Shown: positions 34,291 to 45,497, counted from the stretch's first letter. The stretch is DNA of 64,000 nucleotides from Acidobacteriota bacterium (GCA_039028635.1 JBCCHV010000016.1:1-64000), one strand, 5' to 3'. Made by a program: numbers and translations. Notes: generated from the letters alone by a model not told the origin.

Positions 34291-35967
34291 TCAGCCCTTG
34301 TCCTTGAGCTTGGCGAAGGCCGCCTCCATGGCGCTCATGCCCTTCGCCTCGGATGCCTTCTGGCTCTTCATGTAGGCCTGGTAGTCGGCGCGCGAGCCTT
34401 CGACCTTGGAGCCCTCGCGGGCGAGGGAAATGCGCTTGCGGCGACGATCGATCGAGACCACCTGGACCTGCACCTTCTGGCCCGGCGAGTAGGCACGGCT
34501 GATGTTGGCGCCACGGGGCAGTCCGGTTTCCGAGTTAGGCAGCAGTCCGGTGAGACCCGGCGCCAGGTTGATGAAGATGCCGAACGGGGCGACGCTCTCC
34601 ACGGTTCCCTGGAGGAGCTCGCCTTCGGGCAGCTTCTCGTCGACGCCGTGCCAGGGATCGTCCTTCGGGATCTCGCGCAGCGAAAGGGAGATGCGCTGGC
34701 GCTTGGCATCGACCTCCTGGATCCAGCCCTTGACCTCCTGGCCGATCTCCAGGCTCGGGTCACCCATCTCGGTGCCGTGGGGCAAGCGCGACAGGTGGAC
34801 CAGGCCATCGATGTCCGGCTCGAGCTCGACGAAGAGACCGAACTCGGTCTTGCGCACCACCTTGCCGGTGAACTCGGAGCCACGCTGATGGCGTTCCGCC
34901 ACGCCGTCCCAAGGATTGGGCTCGAGGGCCTTCATCGAGAGGGAGATGCGCTTGCCGCCCTGCTCGACCTTGAGCACCTTGACCTGCACCTCCTTGCCGA
35001 GCTGCACCGCCTCCTTGGCGTGACCGACGCGGCTGCGGGAGATCTCCGAAACGTGCACCAAGCCCTCGACGCCGCCGAGGTCGACGAAGGCACCGAAGTC
35101 GGTGATCGAGGACACGCGGCCGCTCAGTACCGCGCCGGGCTCGAGCTTGGCGAGGGTTTCGGCGGCCTGCTTGGCGCGCTCTTCACGGGCCAGCTCGGCG
35201 CGCGACAGCACCACCCGCCGGCCGCGCTTCTGCACTTTGATCACGCGGAAGGAGAACTCTTTGTCGATGTAGGTGGTCGGGTCCTTGGGACGCCCGGGCT
35301 CCATCTCCGAGTTGGGGCAGAAGGCGGTGAAACCCTCGAGGGCGATATGGAAGCCGCCACGATTCCATCCGATGACGCGACCCTTGACCGGCGTCTTGGT
35401 GTCCTTGGCGATGCGCAGGGCGGCGACTTCCGGCGGCTCCTCTTCGCTCTCCTCTTCGGCGGCGGCTTCGGCCGCCGCGCCGTCCGCTGCCGGAGCGGTT
35501 CCTTCCTGCTTCGCCGCTTCGGCCGCCGGCTCCGCCGCTGCGGCTTCAGTCGTCGCTTCGGCCACCGGCGCGGACTCGGCTTCGGCTACCGGCTCGGCTT
35601 CGGCCGCTGCCTCGGCCACCGGCGCGGGTGCGCCTTCGGCCGGCTCGCCTTCGGCGGCCTGGGCCGGTTCTTCGGCGACCGCTTCGGCAGTCTGGGCCGG
35701 CTCTTCGGCGACGGCCTCGACGGTCGGTGCCGGTTCGTCGGTTGGGCTCTCGGCATTCACCGAAACCGTCTCCTCGCTCGGGCTTTCCGCCACCGTGGGC
35801 GCCTCGGCTGCCTCGGCCTCTGGCGCTTGGTCGCTGGCCGCCGGCGGCTCCGGAGTTGCGCCCTCGGGAGGATCGGCGGGTTTGACCTCGACGCTCTCGG
35901 CAACCGCCTCGGGAGCCGTCGCGTCTTGGTTGGTGGGGGCCTCGGTTTCGGTGAGCTTGTCGGACAT
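34291..35967 (-). CDS. S1-domain RNA-binding protein (ribosomal protein S1-like) with long acidic N-terminus
   Basis: 558 residues from the ATG at 35967 (GGAG upstream). Residues 1-175 are a low-complexity Ala/Glu/Pro/Val tail (repeated VAEEPAQ(T/A)AE). Four S1 domains follow: VKGRVIGWNRGGFHIALEG (about 188), SGRVSSITDFGAFVDLGG (about 275), TGKVVRKTEFGLFVELE (about 355), and QGTVESVAPFGIFINLA (about 440), each ending in a (R/K)ISLS-like strand. It ends in a basic helix MEAAFAKLKDKG. S1 proteins deliver structured mRNA to the 30S ribosome; bacterial rpsA usually has six domains, so this four-domain form may be the ribosomal S1 of this lineage or an S1 paralogue. Confidence 0.88.
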   Translation of the reverse strand: MSDKLTETEAPTNQDATAPEAVAESVEVKPADPPEGATPEPPAASDQAPEAEAAEAPTVAESPSEETVSVNAESPTDEPAPTVEAVAEEPAQTAEAVAEEPAQAAEGEPAEGAPAPVAEAAAEAEPVAEAESAPVAEATTEAAAAEPAAEAAKQEGTAPAADGAAAEAAAEEESEEEPPEVAALRIAKDTKTPVKGRVIGWNRGGFHIALEGFTAFCPNSEMEPGRPKDPTTYIDKEFSFRVIKVQKRGRRVVLSRAELAREERAKQAAETLAKLEPGAVLSGRVSSITDFGAFVDLGGVEGLVHVSEISRSRVGHAKEAVQLGKEVQVKVLKVEQGGKRISLSMKALEPNPWDGVAERHQRGSEFTGKVVRKTEFGLFVELEPDIDGLVHLSRLPHGTEMGDPSLEIGQEVKGWIQEVDAKRQRISLSLREIPKDDPWHGVDEKLPEGELLQGTVESVAPFGIFINLAPGLTGLLPNSETGLPRGANISRAYSPGQKVQVQVVSIDRRRKRISLAREGSKVEGSRADYQAYMKSQKASEAKGMSAMEAAFAKLKDKG

Positions 35968-36130
35968 CGGAAAACTCCAGGTGGCTCGGTGCGGGGATGG
36001 TTCGGAATGGGCTGCGCCGCAGGGCGGCGCGAACCGCCAGCATACCTCACCGACGCGAGAATCTGAAGTGACTTTTCGTGGACAAGTTTTCGCGACCGGC
36101 GTCACCTTGCAGCCGGGGCGACGCACCGGT

Positions 36131-37563
<1,433 letters not shown>

Positions 37564-37581
37564 CGGACACAGGAGGGCGGG

Positions 37582-40494
37582 ATGAAGCTGAGAGAAGGCC
37601 CAGGGCCGTTCGCCTACGACGCCCTGATGCCCTTCTTGGTGAGCGATATTTTGCTCGTTGCCAGCGCCTACGACAGCTTCATCCTGGAGGAAGAGGGTCA
37701 GTTCTCGGATCGCCTGCTGCGCCAGTACCGCGAGCTCGACCTGTCGACGGCGCCGCATCTCGACCACGTCTCGACCGGCAAGGCCGCCCTCAAGCAGCTG
37801 CGGCGCCGGTCCTACGACTTGGTGATCACCACGCCTCATGTCCACGACATGACGCCGCAGCGCCTCGGTGCCGAGATCGCCAAACGCCACGAGGGGCTGC
37901 CGGTCGTCCTGCTGAGCTACGACCGGGCCGATCTCGCCCTGCAGGACATCGGCGGGGGCATCGACCAGGTCTTCCTGTGGACCGGTGATCCGCGCCTGTT
38001 CCTGGCCCTGGTGAAGTCGGTGGAGGATCGCAAGAACGTCTCCCTCGACGCCAAGCGCGGCCTGGTGCGGGTGGTCATCCTGGTGGAAGATTCGCCGGCC
38101 TTCTATTCGTCCTACCTGCCGATCATCTACAGCGAGCTGCTCGAGCAGGTGCGCTCGCTGCTCGCCGATCGTCTCAACGAGCGCGAGCGCCACTACCGCA
38201 TGCGGGCGCGCCCCAAGATCTTGCTCGCCCGCACCTACGAAGAGGGCAAGTCGCTGCTGCGCAAGTACCGCAAGAACCTCCTCGGGCTGATCTCGGACAT
38301 GCGGTTCCCGCGCAAAGGGGAGCTCGATCCGGAGGCCGGCCGAGCCCTGATTCGCTCGGTCCGGCGCAGTCGGCCGGACATCCCGGTGCTGCTGCAGTCG
38401 AAGGACCCGGGGCACGCCGAGCTGGCGCAGCAGCTCGAGGTCCACTACGCCGACAAGAACTCGCCGGAGCTGCTCGGTGAGCTGCGCGAGTTTATGCGCC
38501 GCAACTTCGGTTTCGGGCCCTTCGTGTTCCGTCAACCGACGGGCAAGGAGGTGGCGCGGGTCGACGGCATCGAGGCGATGGTGGAGGTGTTGCCCAACGT
38601 GCCGGGCCCGTCGTTGTTGTTCCATGCCGAGCGTGGCCATTTCTCGAACTGGCTGATGGCCCGCAGCGAGTTCGAGCTCGCCCAGGAAGTGCGCAGCCAC
38701 CAGGTGACCGACTTCACCGGCGCCGAGGACGTGCGCACCTACCTGGTCGGCATCCTGACGTCCTTTCTGGATCGGCGCCAGAAAGGCCAGGTGGTCGATT
38801 TCGCCCGCCGCACGACGCGCCGCGAACGCGACTTCACCCGCATCGGCAGTGGCTCGATGGGGGGGAAGGCCCGTGGCCTGGCCTTCATCTCGCGGTTGCT
38901 CGCCAACCATCCGGTGCACGAGAGCTATCCGGAGGTCGAGATCTCGGTGCCGCGGACATCGGTCATCTGCACCGATGCCTTCGATCGCTTCTGTGACCGC
39001 GGCCAGCTCCGGGAGCGCGTTCTACGGGCCGAGTCCGACGCCGAGATCGCCGCCCTGTTTCTCGAGCGGGAGCTCGCTGCAGACCTGCTCGATGACCTGC
39101 GAGCGCTGCTGGCGACCACCGAGTACCCGCTGGCGGTGCGCTCTTCGAGCCTGCTCGAAGATTCCGAGTTCCAGCCCCTGGCAGGGCTTTACAAGACCTT
39201 CCTGGTGCCCAACAGCTCGGCTTCCATGGCGACCCGCCTGGCCCAGCTCTCGCGCGCCATCCGGCTGGTCTACGCCTCGACCTTCTTTCGCGGTCCGCGG
39301 ACCTACATGGACGCCACCCATCAGCGCATCGAAGAAGAGAAGATGGCGGTCATCATCGAGCGCCTGGTGGGGCGCCGTCACGGGCGCCGCTTCTATCCCG
39401 ACTTCGCCGGCGTCGCCCAGTCCCACAACTATTACCCGATGGCGGCGGCGCGGCCGGCGGACGGTATCGCCACCGTCGCCCTCGGCCTCGGCGAGACGGT
39501 GGTGGGAGGAGGTCGAGCCTTTCGCTTCAGCCCGCACCATCCGCGGGCGGCCCTCACCATGGCGACGCCGGCCGACGCCTTGCGGACGTCGCAGAACCGC
39601 TTCTACGCCCTCGACCTCGGCGATCCGGGGATGGTGCCCGGCCTCGACGAAGCGGCCAATCTGCTGCACCTCGATCTCTCAGTGGCGGAAGAGGACGGCA
39701 CCTTGGCGGCGGTCGGCGCCACCTACTCCCTCGACAACGACGTGGTCTACGACTCGCTGGGGCGCGAGGGCCCGCGATTGGTCAACTTCGCCGGCGTGCT
39801 GAAGCACGATGTCTTCCCCCTCGCCCCTCTGCTGGCGGAGCTTCTCGAGCTCGGTCGCGAGGGCATGGGCACGGAGGTCGAGCTCGAGTTCGCCGCCGTC
39901 CTCGGAGAGCCCAAGGAGCTCAGCGTCCTGCAGCTCCGCCCGCTGCTCTCCCACGGCCGTGAGCGCGAGGTCGACCTCGACGAGCTCGGCTCTGAGCGGC
40001 CTCGGCTACTCGCCGGTCCAGCCCTGGGGAATGGTGTGGTGCGCGACCTCTGCGATGTCGTCTATGTTCACCCGGAGCGTCTCGACCTGCGCGACACGAC
40101 GTCGGTGGCGCGACAGGTCGGTCGCATCAACAGCATTCTGGCGCGCCGTCATCGGCCGTACATCTTGATCGGGCCGGGGCGCTGGGGCACGGCCGACCGC
40201 TGGCTCGGAGTCCCGGTGTCCTGGGGTGACGTGTCGGCGGCGCGGGTGATCGTCGAGCTGGAGGTGCCGGGGCAGTCCATCGAGGCGTCCCAGGGCACTC
40301 ACTTCTTCCACAACATCACGTCGCTGCGGGTGGGCTATTTCTGTCTCGCCGGCGAAAGCTGCGAGGTCGACCTCGAGTGGCTCGAAGGCCTGCCGACGGA
40401 GCACCAGGCGGGACCGATTCGGCACGTCGTGCTACCGCGACCGGCGGAGGCCCACATCGACGGCCTGCACGGTCGCGGCTTGATCCTGCGCTGA
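37582..40494 (+). CDS. Receiver-like domains fused to PEP synthase/PPDK N-terminal (ATP-binding) domain
   Basis: 970 residues. Residues 20-150 look like a receiver fold without the key Asp pattern (SYDLVITTPHVHD at the phospho-acceptor place). Residues 155-310 look like a second receiver-type domain (VRVVILVEDSPAFYSSYLPI, LGLISDMRFPRKGEL with an Asp). Residues about 425-900 are the PEP/pyruvate-binding ATP-grasp domain: GSGSMGGKARGLAFISRLL, PLAVRSSSLLEDSEFQPLAG, and a late LSVLQLRPL. The phosphohistidine swivel domain and the C-terminal TIM barrel of PEP synthase are missing, so it cannot run the complete reaction alone. Known homologues are annotated only as PEP/pyruvate-binding. Co-transcription with gdhA suggests a link with nitrogen/carbon status. 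Confidence 0.85.
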   Translation: MKLREGPGPFAYDALMPFLVSDILLVASAYDSFILEEEGQFSDRLLRQYRELDLSTAPHLDHVSTGKAALKQLRRRSYDLVITTPHVHDMTPQRLGAEIAKRHEGLPVVLLSYDRADLALQDIGGGIDQVFLWTGDPRLFLALVKSVEDRKNVSLDAKRGLVRVVILVEDSPAFYSSYLPIIYSELLEQVRSLLADRLNERERHYRMRARPKILLARTYEEGKSLLRKYRKNLLGLISDMRFPRKGELDPEAGRALIRSVRRSRPDIPVLLQSKDPGHAELAQQLEVHYADKNSPELLGELREFMRRNFGFGPFVFRQPTGKEVARVDGIEAMVEVLPNVPGPSLLFHAERGHFSNWLMARSEFELAQEVRSHQVTDFTGAEDVRTYLVGILTSFLDRRQKGQVVDFARRTTRRERDFTRIGSGSMGGKARGLAFISRLLANHPVHESYPEVEISVPRTSVICTDAFDRFCDRGQLRERVLRAESDAEIAALFLERELAADLLDDLRALLATTEYPLAVRSSSLLEDSEFQPLAGLYKTFLVPNSSASMATRLAQLSRAIRLVYASTFFRGPRTYMDATHQRIEEEKMAVIIERLVGRRHGRRFYPDFAGVAQSHNYYPMAAARPADGIATVALGLGETVVGGGRAFRFSPHHPRAALTMATPADALRTSQNRFYALDLGDPGMVPGLDEAANLLHLDLSVAEEDGTLAAVGATYSLDNDVVYDSLGREGPRLVNFAGVLKHDVFPLAPLLAELLELGREGMGTEVELEFAAVLGEPKELSVLQLRPLLSHGREREVDLDELGSERPRLLAGPALGNGVVRDLCDVVYVHPERLDLRDTTSVARQVGRINSILARRHRPYILIGPGRWGTADRWLGVPVSWGDVSAARVIVELEVPGQSIEASQGTHFFHNITSLRVGYFCLAGESCEVDLEWLEGLPTEHQAGPIRHVVLPRPAEAHIDGLHGRGLILR

Positions 40495-40506
40495 CTCCCG
40501 GGAGGC

Positions 40507-41889
40507 CTATTCGAGGCAGGCGAGCATTTCGTCGACGGTCACCATCTTGACCCGCGGCCGTCCTTCGGCGGCGCCGCGCTCGACTTCGACGGCGTCGATC
40601 CGGGTCCAGTCGTCGAAGGACACTTCGCGCACCCCGCGCTCGACCAGGATTTCGCCGATGGTGGCGGTCTCGCAGCCGCAGCCCGGGCCCGCCGTGGCAT
40701 CTTCGATGATGGCGGCGGCGGTCTCGTTGCCGTCGGGCTTGTTGCTGCCGATCAGGCCGGTGGGGCCGCGCTTGACCCAGCCGGCGACGTACTCGCGCTC
40801 GACCAACTGGTCTTCGGCCGGGTCGACGATGCGGCCGCTGCGATTCGGGATGATGCCGCGGCGGTCATCGAAGGGCAGGTCGGCGAGAGGCTCCGACCGG
40901 TAGCCGATGGCGCGCACCACCAGTTGGGCCTCGAGGTCTTCGGTCTCGCCGGTGCCCTCGGAGCTCAGGTAGCCATCGTCGAGCTCGCGCAGGCGGTTGC
41001 GCTCGATGCGGACGCCCTGGACTCGGCCGTCCTGCTCCAAGATCTCCACCGGGGAGGCGAGGAACTTGAGGTGAATCCGCCGCGCAGCCTTGCCGGCCGG
41101 TCGCTCGGCGACGTGCCGCAGGATCTCGAGGTTCTTGCGCGCCTTGCGATCGCTCTCGGCGGTGGTGGCGCTCACCGGGTCGAGCTCGAGGTCGCGGGGG
41201 TCGACGACCAGATCGACCTGGTCGAGCTCGGCCAGCTCCTTGAGCTCCGCCGGCGTGCACTTGGCCTGCGCCGGTCCGCGCCGCGCCAAGACGTAGAGAT
41301 CGCTCACCCGGCTGTCCCGCAGGCGCTCCAGGGCGAGGTCGGCGATGTCGGTACTGGCGAGGTCCTCGGCCGGCCGCGCCAAGACCCGGGCGACGTCGAT
41401 GGCGACGTTGCCGATGCCTACCACCACGGCGGCGTCACCGGTGAGGTCCACCGGCAGATCGATGAAGTCTGGATGGCCGCTGTACCAGGCGACGAAGGCG
41501 GTCGAGGAGAAGCTGCCGGTGAGATCCTCGCCGGCGACGCCCAGACGCCGATCACTCTGCCCGCCGACGCTGTAAACGACATAGTCGTAGTTGGTGAGAA
41601 GCTCCTCCCGGGTGACGTCGCGGCCGATCTCGACGTTGCCGCGAAAGCGCAGCCGCGGGTCGCGGGCGAGCTTTTCGAACACCCGGCTGACGGCCTTGAT
41701 CTTGGGGTGATCCGGCGCCACGCCATAGCGCACCAGGCCGTAGGGGGCCGGCAGGCGATCGAAGAGATCGATGGTGAAGCGGGGCTCTTCGGCTTTGAGC
41801 AAGGCGGCGGCGGTGTAGAAGCCGGAAGGTCCGGCGCCTACGATTGCAACCCGCCGGAGGGGCGCGGAAGCAGCAGAATTGTCAGCCAT
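40507..41889 (-). CDS. Ferredoxin/adrenodoxin-type NADP+ reductase (FprA-like flavoprotein)
   Basis: 460 residues. FAD-binding GAGPSGFYTAAAL (19-31), then the family motif APYGLVRYGVAPDHPKIK, NADP-binding VVVGIGNVAIDVARVL, and the late ATG-like GWVKRGPTGLIGSNKPD that contacts FAD and NADP in FprA/adrenodoxin reductases. It passes electrons between NADPH and ferredoxin. The last 55 residues extend past the usual end and contain CGCE and EILVERGVREVSFDDW. It is convergent with the PPDK-N gene (12 bases between the stops) and divergent from dusA. Confidence 0.95.
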   Translation of the reverse strand: MADNSAASAPLRRVAIVGAGPSGFYTAAALLKAEEPRFTIDLFDRLPAPYGLVRYGVAPDHPKIKAVSRVFEKLARDPRLRFRGNVEIGRDVTREELLTNYDYVVYSVGGQSDRRLGVAGEDLTGSFSSTAFVAWYSGHPDFIDLPVDLTGDAAVVVGIGNVAIDVARVLARPAEDLASTDIADLALERLRDSRVSDLYVLARRGPAQAKCTPAELKELAELDQVDLVVDPRDLELDPVSATTAESDRKARKNLEILRHVAERPAGKAARRIHLKFLASPVEILEQDGRVQGVRIERNRLRELDDGYLSSEGTGETEDLEAQLVVRAIGYRSEPLADLPFDDRRGIIPNRSGRIVDPAEDQLVEREYVAGWVKRGPTGLIGSNKPDGNETAAAIIEDATAGPGCGCETATIGEILVERGVREVSFDDWTRIDAVEVERGAAEGRPRVKMVTVDEMLACLE

Positions 41890-41989
41890 GGATGGCGATT
41901 ATAGCTCGACCAGGAAGTCCTTCCGGCGGTGGCGGTGCTGCCGCCGGGCACTATCGTCCGGTTCACCCCTTCGGTAGAGTTCGCAGGCC

Positions 41990-43003
41990 ATGACCCTCTC
42001 CCGCCGGGGCTGCCGCCACCCTTTGAGCATCGCGCCGATGATGGACCATTCGGATCGTCATTTCCGCTTCTTCCAGCGGCAGCTTTCGCGGCGCTCCCTG
42101 GTCTACACCGAGATGATCACCACCGGGGCCCTGCTGCACGGTGATCGCGATCGCTTTTTGGCCTTCGACGAGCGCGAGAAGCCGGTCGCTTTGCAACTCG
42201 GCGGTGACGATTCAAGGGACCTGGCGGCCTGCGCCCGAATGGCCTGGGAGGCCGGCTTCGACGAGGTCAACCTCAACGTCGGCTGTCCTAGCGAGCGGGT
42301 GCAGAAGGGCCGCTTCGGGGTCTGCCTGATGGCGGACCCGGAGCGGGTGGCGGAGGCGGTGGACGCGATGCGCCGGGCGGTGCCGATCCCGGTCACCGTG
42401 AAGCACCGCATCGGCTTCGACGACCTCGACCGCTACGAGGACATGGAGCGCTTCGTCACGCAGGTGGCGGCGGCCGGCTGTGATCGCTTCGCGGTGCACG
42501 CCCGCAAGGCCTGGCTGTCGGGCCTCGACCCGAAGCAGAACCGCGAGATCCCGCCGCTGCGCTACGACGACGTCTACCGCCTCAAGGCGACACGAGCTGA
42601 TCTCTGGATCGAGATCAACGGCGGTATCCGCAGTCTGGCGGCGGCGGCCGAGCATCTCGAGCGGGTGGATGGGGTGATGGTCGGACGGGTGGCCTACGAG
42701 GACCCCTTTCGCCTGGCGGGAGCCGATCAACGGCTCTACGGCGAGGCCGGCGCTGGGCCGAGTCGCGACGAGGTCATCGCGGCGATGGCGGACTACCTGG
42801 GGGCTCGGCCGCCGGAGGTGCCCGCCGGCAGGGTGCTGCGCCACCTCCTCGGGCTGATGGCGGGGTGCCCCGGCGCGCGCCGTTGGCGGCGCACTCTGAG
42901 TGAGGGAATGCACCGCCCCGGGGCCGGTGTCGGGGTTCTCCAGGCCGCTCGCGACGGTGTGCCCCGAGAGGTTCTCGAGGCACGGCCCGGGGCACCCTCT
43001 TGA
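41990..43003 (+). CDS. dusA: tRNA-dihydrouridine synthase A
   Basis: 337 residues. DusA features: LSIAPMMDHSDRHFRFFQRQ near the start, YTEMITTGALLHGDRDRFL, VALQLGGDDSRDLAACA, and NLNVGCPSERVQKGRFGVCLM with the catalytic Cys, then VKHRIGFDD and FAVHARKAWLSGLDPKQNREIPPL. It reduces uridine to dihydrouridine at positions 20/20a of tRNA, using FMN and NADPH. TAGAGT lies 18 bases upstream as a weak -10-like box. Its stop overlaps the TTG start of the next gene. Confidence 0.95.
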   Translation: MTLSRRGCRHPLSIAPMMDHSDRHFRFFQRQLSRRSLVYTEMITTGALLHGDRDRFLAFDEREKPVALQLGGDDSRDLAACARMAWEAGFDEVNLNVGCPSERVQKGRFGVCLMADPERVAEAVDAMRRAVPIPVTVKHRIGFDDLDRYEDMERFVTQVAAAGCDRFAVHARKAWLSGLDPKQNREIPPLRYDDVYRLKATRADLWIEINGGIRSLAAAAEHLERVDGVMVGRVAYEDPFRLAGADQRLYGEAGAGPSRDEVIAAMADYLGARPPEVPAGRVLRHLLGLMAGCPGARRWRRTLSEGMHRPGAGVGVLQAARDGVPREVLEARPGAPS

Positions 43004-44448
43004 CCATCGAAGGCCTCGGTCGCCTGCAGCGCTATCGCTCCCTGGTGGACGACTGGCAGGCCTTTCGCGAAGCCGTGCAGCGGCCTCTGCCGATCGCGAT
43101 CTGGAGCCATCCACTGCGCACGACGCCGGCGGCTCTCGCCGCCCGCCTGGGATCGTCGGCGCAGCCGGTCGCAGGCCGGCCGGGGGTCTTTCGCCTGCCG
43201 CCCGGCGATCGACCGGGCAACCGCATCGAGTTCGCGGCCGGCCTCTTCCACGTTCAGGAAGAGGCCTCGCAGATCCCGCCGCATCTGCTGGCTCCTCGGT
43301 CCGGCGAGCGCGTGCTCGATCTCTGTGCCGCTCCGGGCAACAAGACCGCCCAGATCGCCCTCGCCATGGACAATCGCGGCACGGTGGTGGCCAACGATCG
43401 CGACCGCAACCGCCTCGGCCCCCTGCGGCGGGTGCTCGATCGACTGGGCATTGCCAACACTGTCGTTGTGCAACGCGATGCCGCCGGCTATCCCGGCGCC
43501 AGCGGCTACTTCGATCGCGTGCTGGCGGACGTTCCCTGCTCCTGCGAAGGGACCGTCCGCAAGAGCCCGGAAGTTCTCGCTCGCCAGCCCGACTACCAGC
43601 GCCTGGCCCGCGTCCAGCGGGCGATTCTGGCGGCCGCCGTCCGCCTGACCCGGCCCGGGGGGCGCATCGTCTACTCGACCTGCACCTTCGCTCCGGAAGA
43701 GAACGAGGCGGTCATCGACTGGCAGCTGCGTCGCGGCGGGGTGAGCCTGGTCCCGGCGGAGCTGGCGGGTTATCGCTTGAGCTCGGGGCTGAGCGAGTGG
43801 CAGGGGCAGCGTTTCGACTCCAGCCTGGTTCGGGCGCGACGCCTGTGGCCGCATCACAACGACACCGGAGGTTTCTTCGTCGCGGTGCTGGAGAAGGCAG
43901 CGACCGGAGCGCCCTTCAATGGCGTTGCCGGGCCGCCCCCGGCGGTCGATCCGGAGCCTTGCCTCGAAGTCTTCGGGCAGCGCTTCGGCATTCCCGCCAG
44001 GGCCTTCGAGGGCTATCGGCTGGTGGCCGCCACGCAGGGGCGCCTGGCGTTGGTGCCAGATGATCTCGAGCTCCTCGAGGCGCCGGTTCCGCGGGGCGTT
44101 GGGCTGCCTCTGTTGCGTTCCGCGATGCGGCCGCCCAAGCCGACCTCGGCGGCGGCTCTGTTGCTCCACTCGTGGGCGACCAAGAACGTCGTCGAGCTCG
44201 ACGACCGGCAGGCGGACGACTTCCTGCGCGGCGGAGAGCCAGGCCTCGCGGAGGCGGCTCTTGGCGCCTGTACCGATACCGGATACGTCTTGGTGCGCTT
44301 TCAGGGTCTGGGCCTCGGCCTCGGCTGGCTCAATCGCCGCTCTGCCGGTGCTTCGCTGCGCAGCCAGCTCCCGGCCGGTTGGCGCTGGGCGCCCCGGCGC
44401 GACCTGGACTCCGCTTTCCAGATTCCCTCGGCCGCCGCGGAACAGTAG
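43000..44448 (+). CDS. rRNA (cytosine-C5-)-methyltransferase, NOL1/NOP2/Sun family (RsmF-like)
   Basis: 482 residues from a TTG at 43000 that overlaps the dusA stop (TTGA). SAM-binding motif I is VLDLCAAPGNKTAQIA; motif IV holds DVPCSCEGTVRKS; motif VI holds YSTCTFAPEENE, so both cysteines of the m5C mechanism are present. The C-terminal about 160 residues match the RsmF/YebU extension with a PUA-like fold (LLLHSWATKNVVELDDRQ, YVLVRFQGLGLGLGWLN). It methylates cytosine in rRNA, and its pairing with dusA makes an RNA-modification unit. Confidence 0.93.
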   Translation: MTIEGLGRLQRYRSLVDDWQAFREAVQRPLPIAIWSHPLRTTPAALAARLGSSAQPVAGRPGVFRLPPGDRPGNRIEFAAGLFHVQEEASQIPPHLLAPRSGERVLDLCAAPGNKTAQIALAMDNRGTVVANDRDRNRLGPLRRVLDRLGIANTVVVQRDAAGYPGASGYFDRVLADVPCSCEGTVRKSPEVLARQPDYQRLARVQRAILAAAVRLTRPGGRIVYSTCTFAPEENEAVIDWQLRRGGVSLVPAELAGYRLSSGLSEWQGQRFDSSLVRARRLWPHHNDTGGFFVAVLEKAATGAPFNGVAGPPPAVDPEPCLEVFGQRFGIPARAFEGYRLVAATQGRLALVPDDLELLEAPVPRGVGLPLLRSAMRPPKPTSAAALLLHSWATKNVVELDDRQADDFLRGGEPGLAEAALGACTDTGYVLVRFQGLGLGLGWLNRRSAGASLRSQLPAGWRWAPRRDLDSAFQIPSAAAEQ

Positions 44449-44486
44449 GGCGAGAGGGCCGTAGAATGGAGGAGGAAAGGAAGCCG

Positions 44487-45350
44487 ATGAGCCAACTCGA
44501 CGACCAAGACCTACAGCCTTCCGTCTCACCCCCCGAAGGAGAGCGGCCGGCGCGCCGGCGGCCGATTTGGGTCGGGCTGCTGGTGGTAGCGGCCCTCGGA
44601 GCCCTGCTGGTGGCTTTTTTTCTCGGCCGAGTGAGTCGCGACGGTGACCGTGGCCCGGCGCCGAGCAATGCCTCCAAGGAGCCCGTCGAGGTTCCGGGAA
44701 GCGCTCCGCCGGAAGAAGAGCCGCCGCTGCCGCCGCTACCGACCCTCGACCGCAGCGACGCCTTCGTCGAAGAAATGATGACGGCTCTGGGGACAGCGCC
44801 CCGGCTGCGCCGGTTGGCCTCCGGTGGCGATCTGATTCGAAGGTTGACGGCGGCCGTCGACAACCTGGCCGAGGGGGCGAGTCCGCGGAACCACTTTGGC
44901 GGGCCTGGGCTCGAAGAGCCCTTTCGTGCCCGGCCCGGCAGCGACGGACGGTTGCGCATCGATCCCGACTCCTACCGCCGCTACGACGGTTGGGCAGAAG
45001 CCGTGGCCGGCCTCGATGCAAACGCTCTGGCGAGCGCCTTTCGGCGCCTCGAGCCCTTGATCGAATCGGCCTACGGTGAGTTGGGGTATCCCGGTCGGTC
45101 CTTTTCTCAGACCCTTGCTCAGGCCCTGAGCCACCTGCTGGCGACGCCGGTACCGGAGGAGCCGCCGGAAGTACGCCTCGACGTGATCACCTATGGGCTC
45201 GTCGATTCTCGCCTCGAGGCGCTGTCGCCGGCCCAGAAGCATCTCCTGCGGATGGGACCCGAGAATGCCAATTTGGTGCTGGCGAAGCTACGGGAGCTGG
45301 AGGCCGCCCTGGCGCTGGCGCCGCTCGAAGAGCCCGCGGCAGTTCGCTGA
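44487..45350 (+). CDS. DUF3014-like membrane-anchored protein
   Basis: 287 residues from the ATG at 44487, supported by the GGAGGAAAGGA upstream; an earlier ATG at 44466 is in frame. It has a short cytosolic N-terminus, one transmembrane helix (about 29-50, IWVGLLVVAALGALLVAFFLG), a proline/glutamate linker, and a conserved periplasmic domain with LDRSDAFVEEMMTALG, LIRRLTAAVDNLAEGASP, YDGWAEAVAGLDA, and RRLEPLIESAYGELGYPGRSF. This pattern is that of DUF3014 proteins, whose function is unknown. TAGAAT at 44462 could be its own promoter box. Confidence 0.82.
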   Translation: MSQLDDQDLQPSVSPPEGERPARRRPIWVGLLVVAALGALLVAFFLGRVSRDGDRGPAPSNASKEPVEVPGSAPPEEEPPLPPLPTLDRSDAFVEEMMTALGTAPRLRRLASGGDLIRRLTAAVDNLAEGASPRNHFGGPGLEEPFRARPGSDGRLRIDPDSYRRYDGWAEAVAGLDANALASAFRRLEPLIESAYGELGYPGRSFSQTLAQALSHLLATPVPEEPPEVRLDVITYGLVDSRLEALSPAQKHLLRMGPENANLVLAKLRELEAALALAPLEEPAAVR

Positions 45351-45497
45351 GCGGAGAGCTTTCCTTTTAGGGGAGCCGGTCTTTGGACCGGCGAGGATGG
45401 GGCTTCGAGTCCGGCAGGGTGCAAGCTGCGCACGGCCCCTGCGACCGCCTGGGACGAGCCCCGCCATCGGGACTACCGCTCGGTGCCGAAGTTGCGA

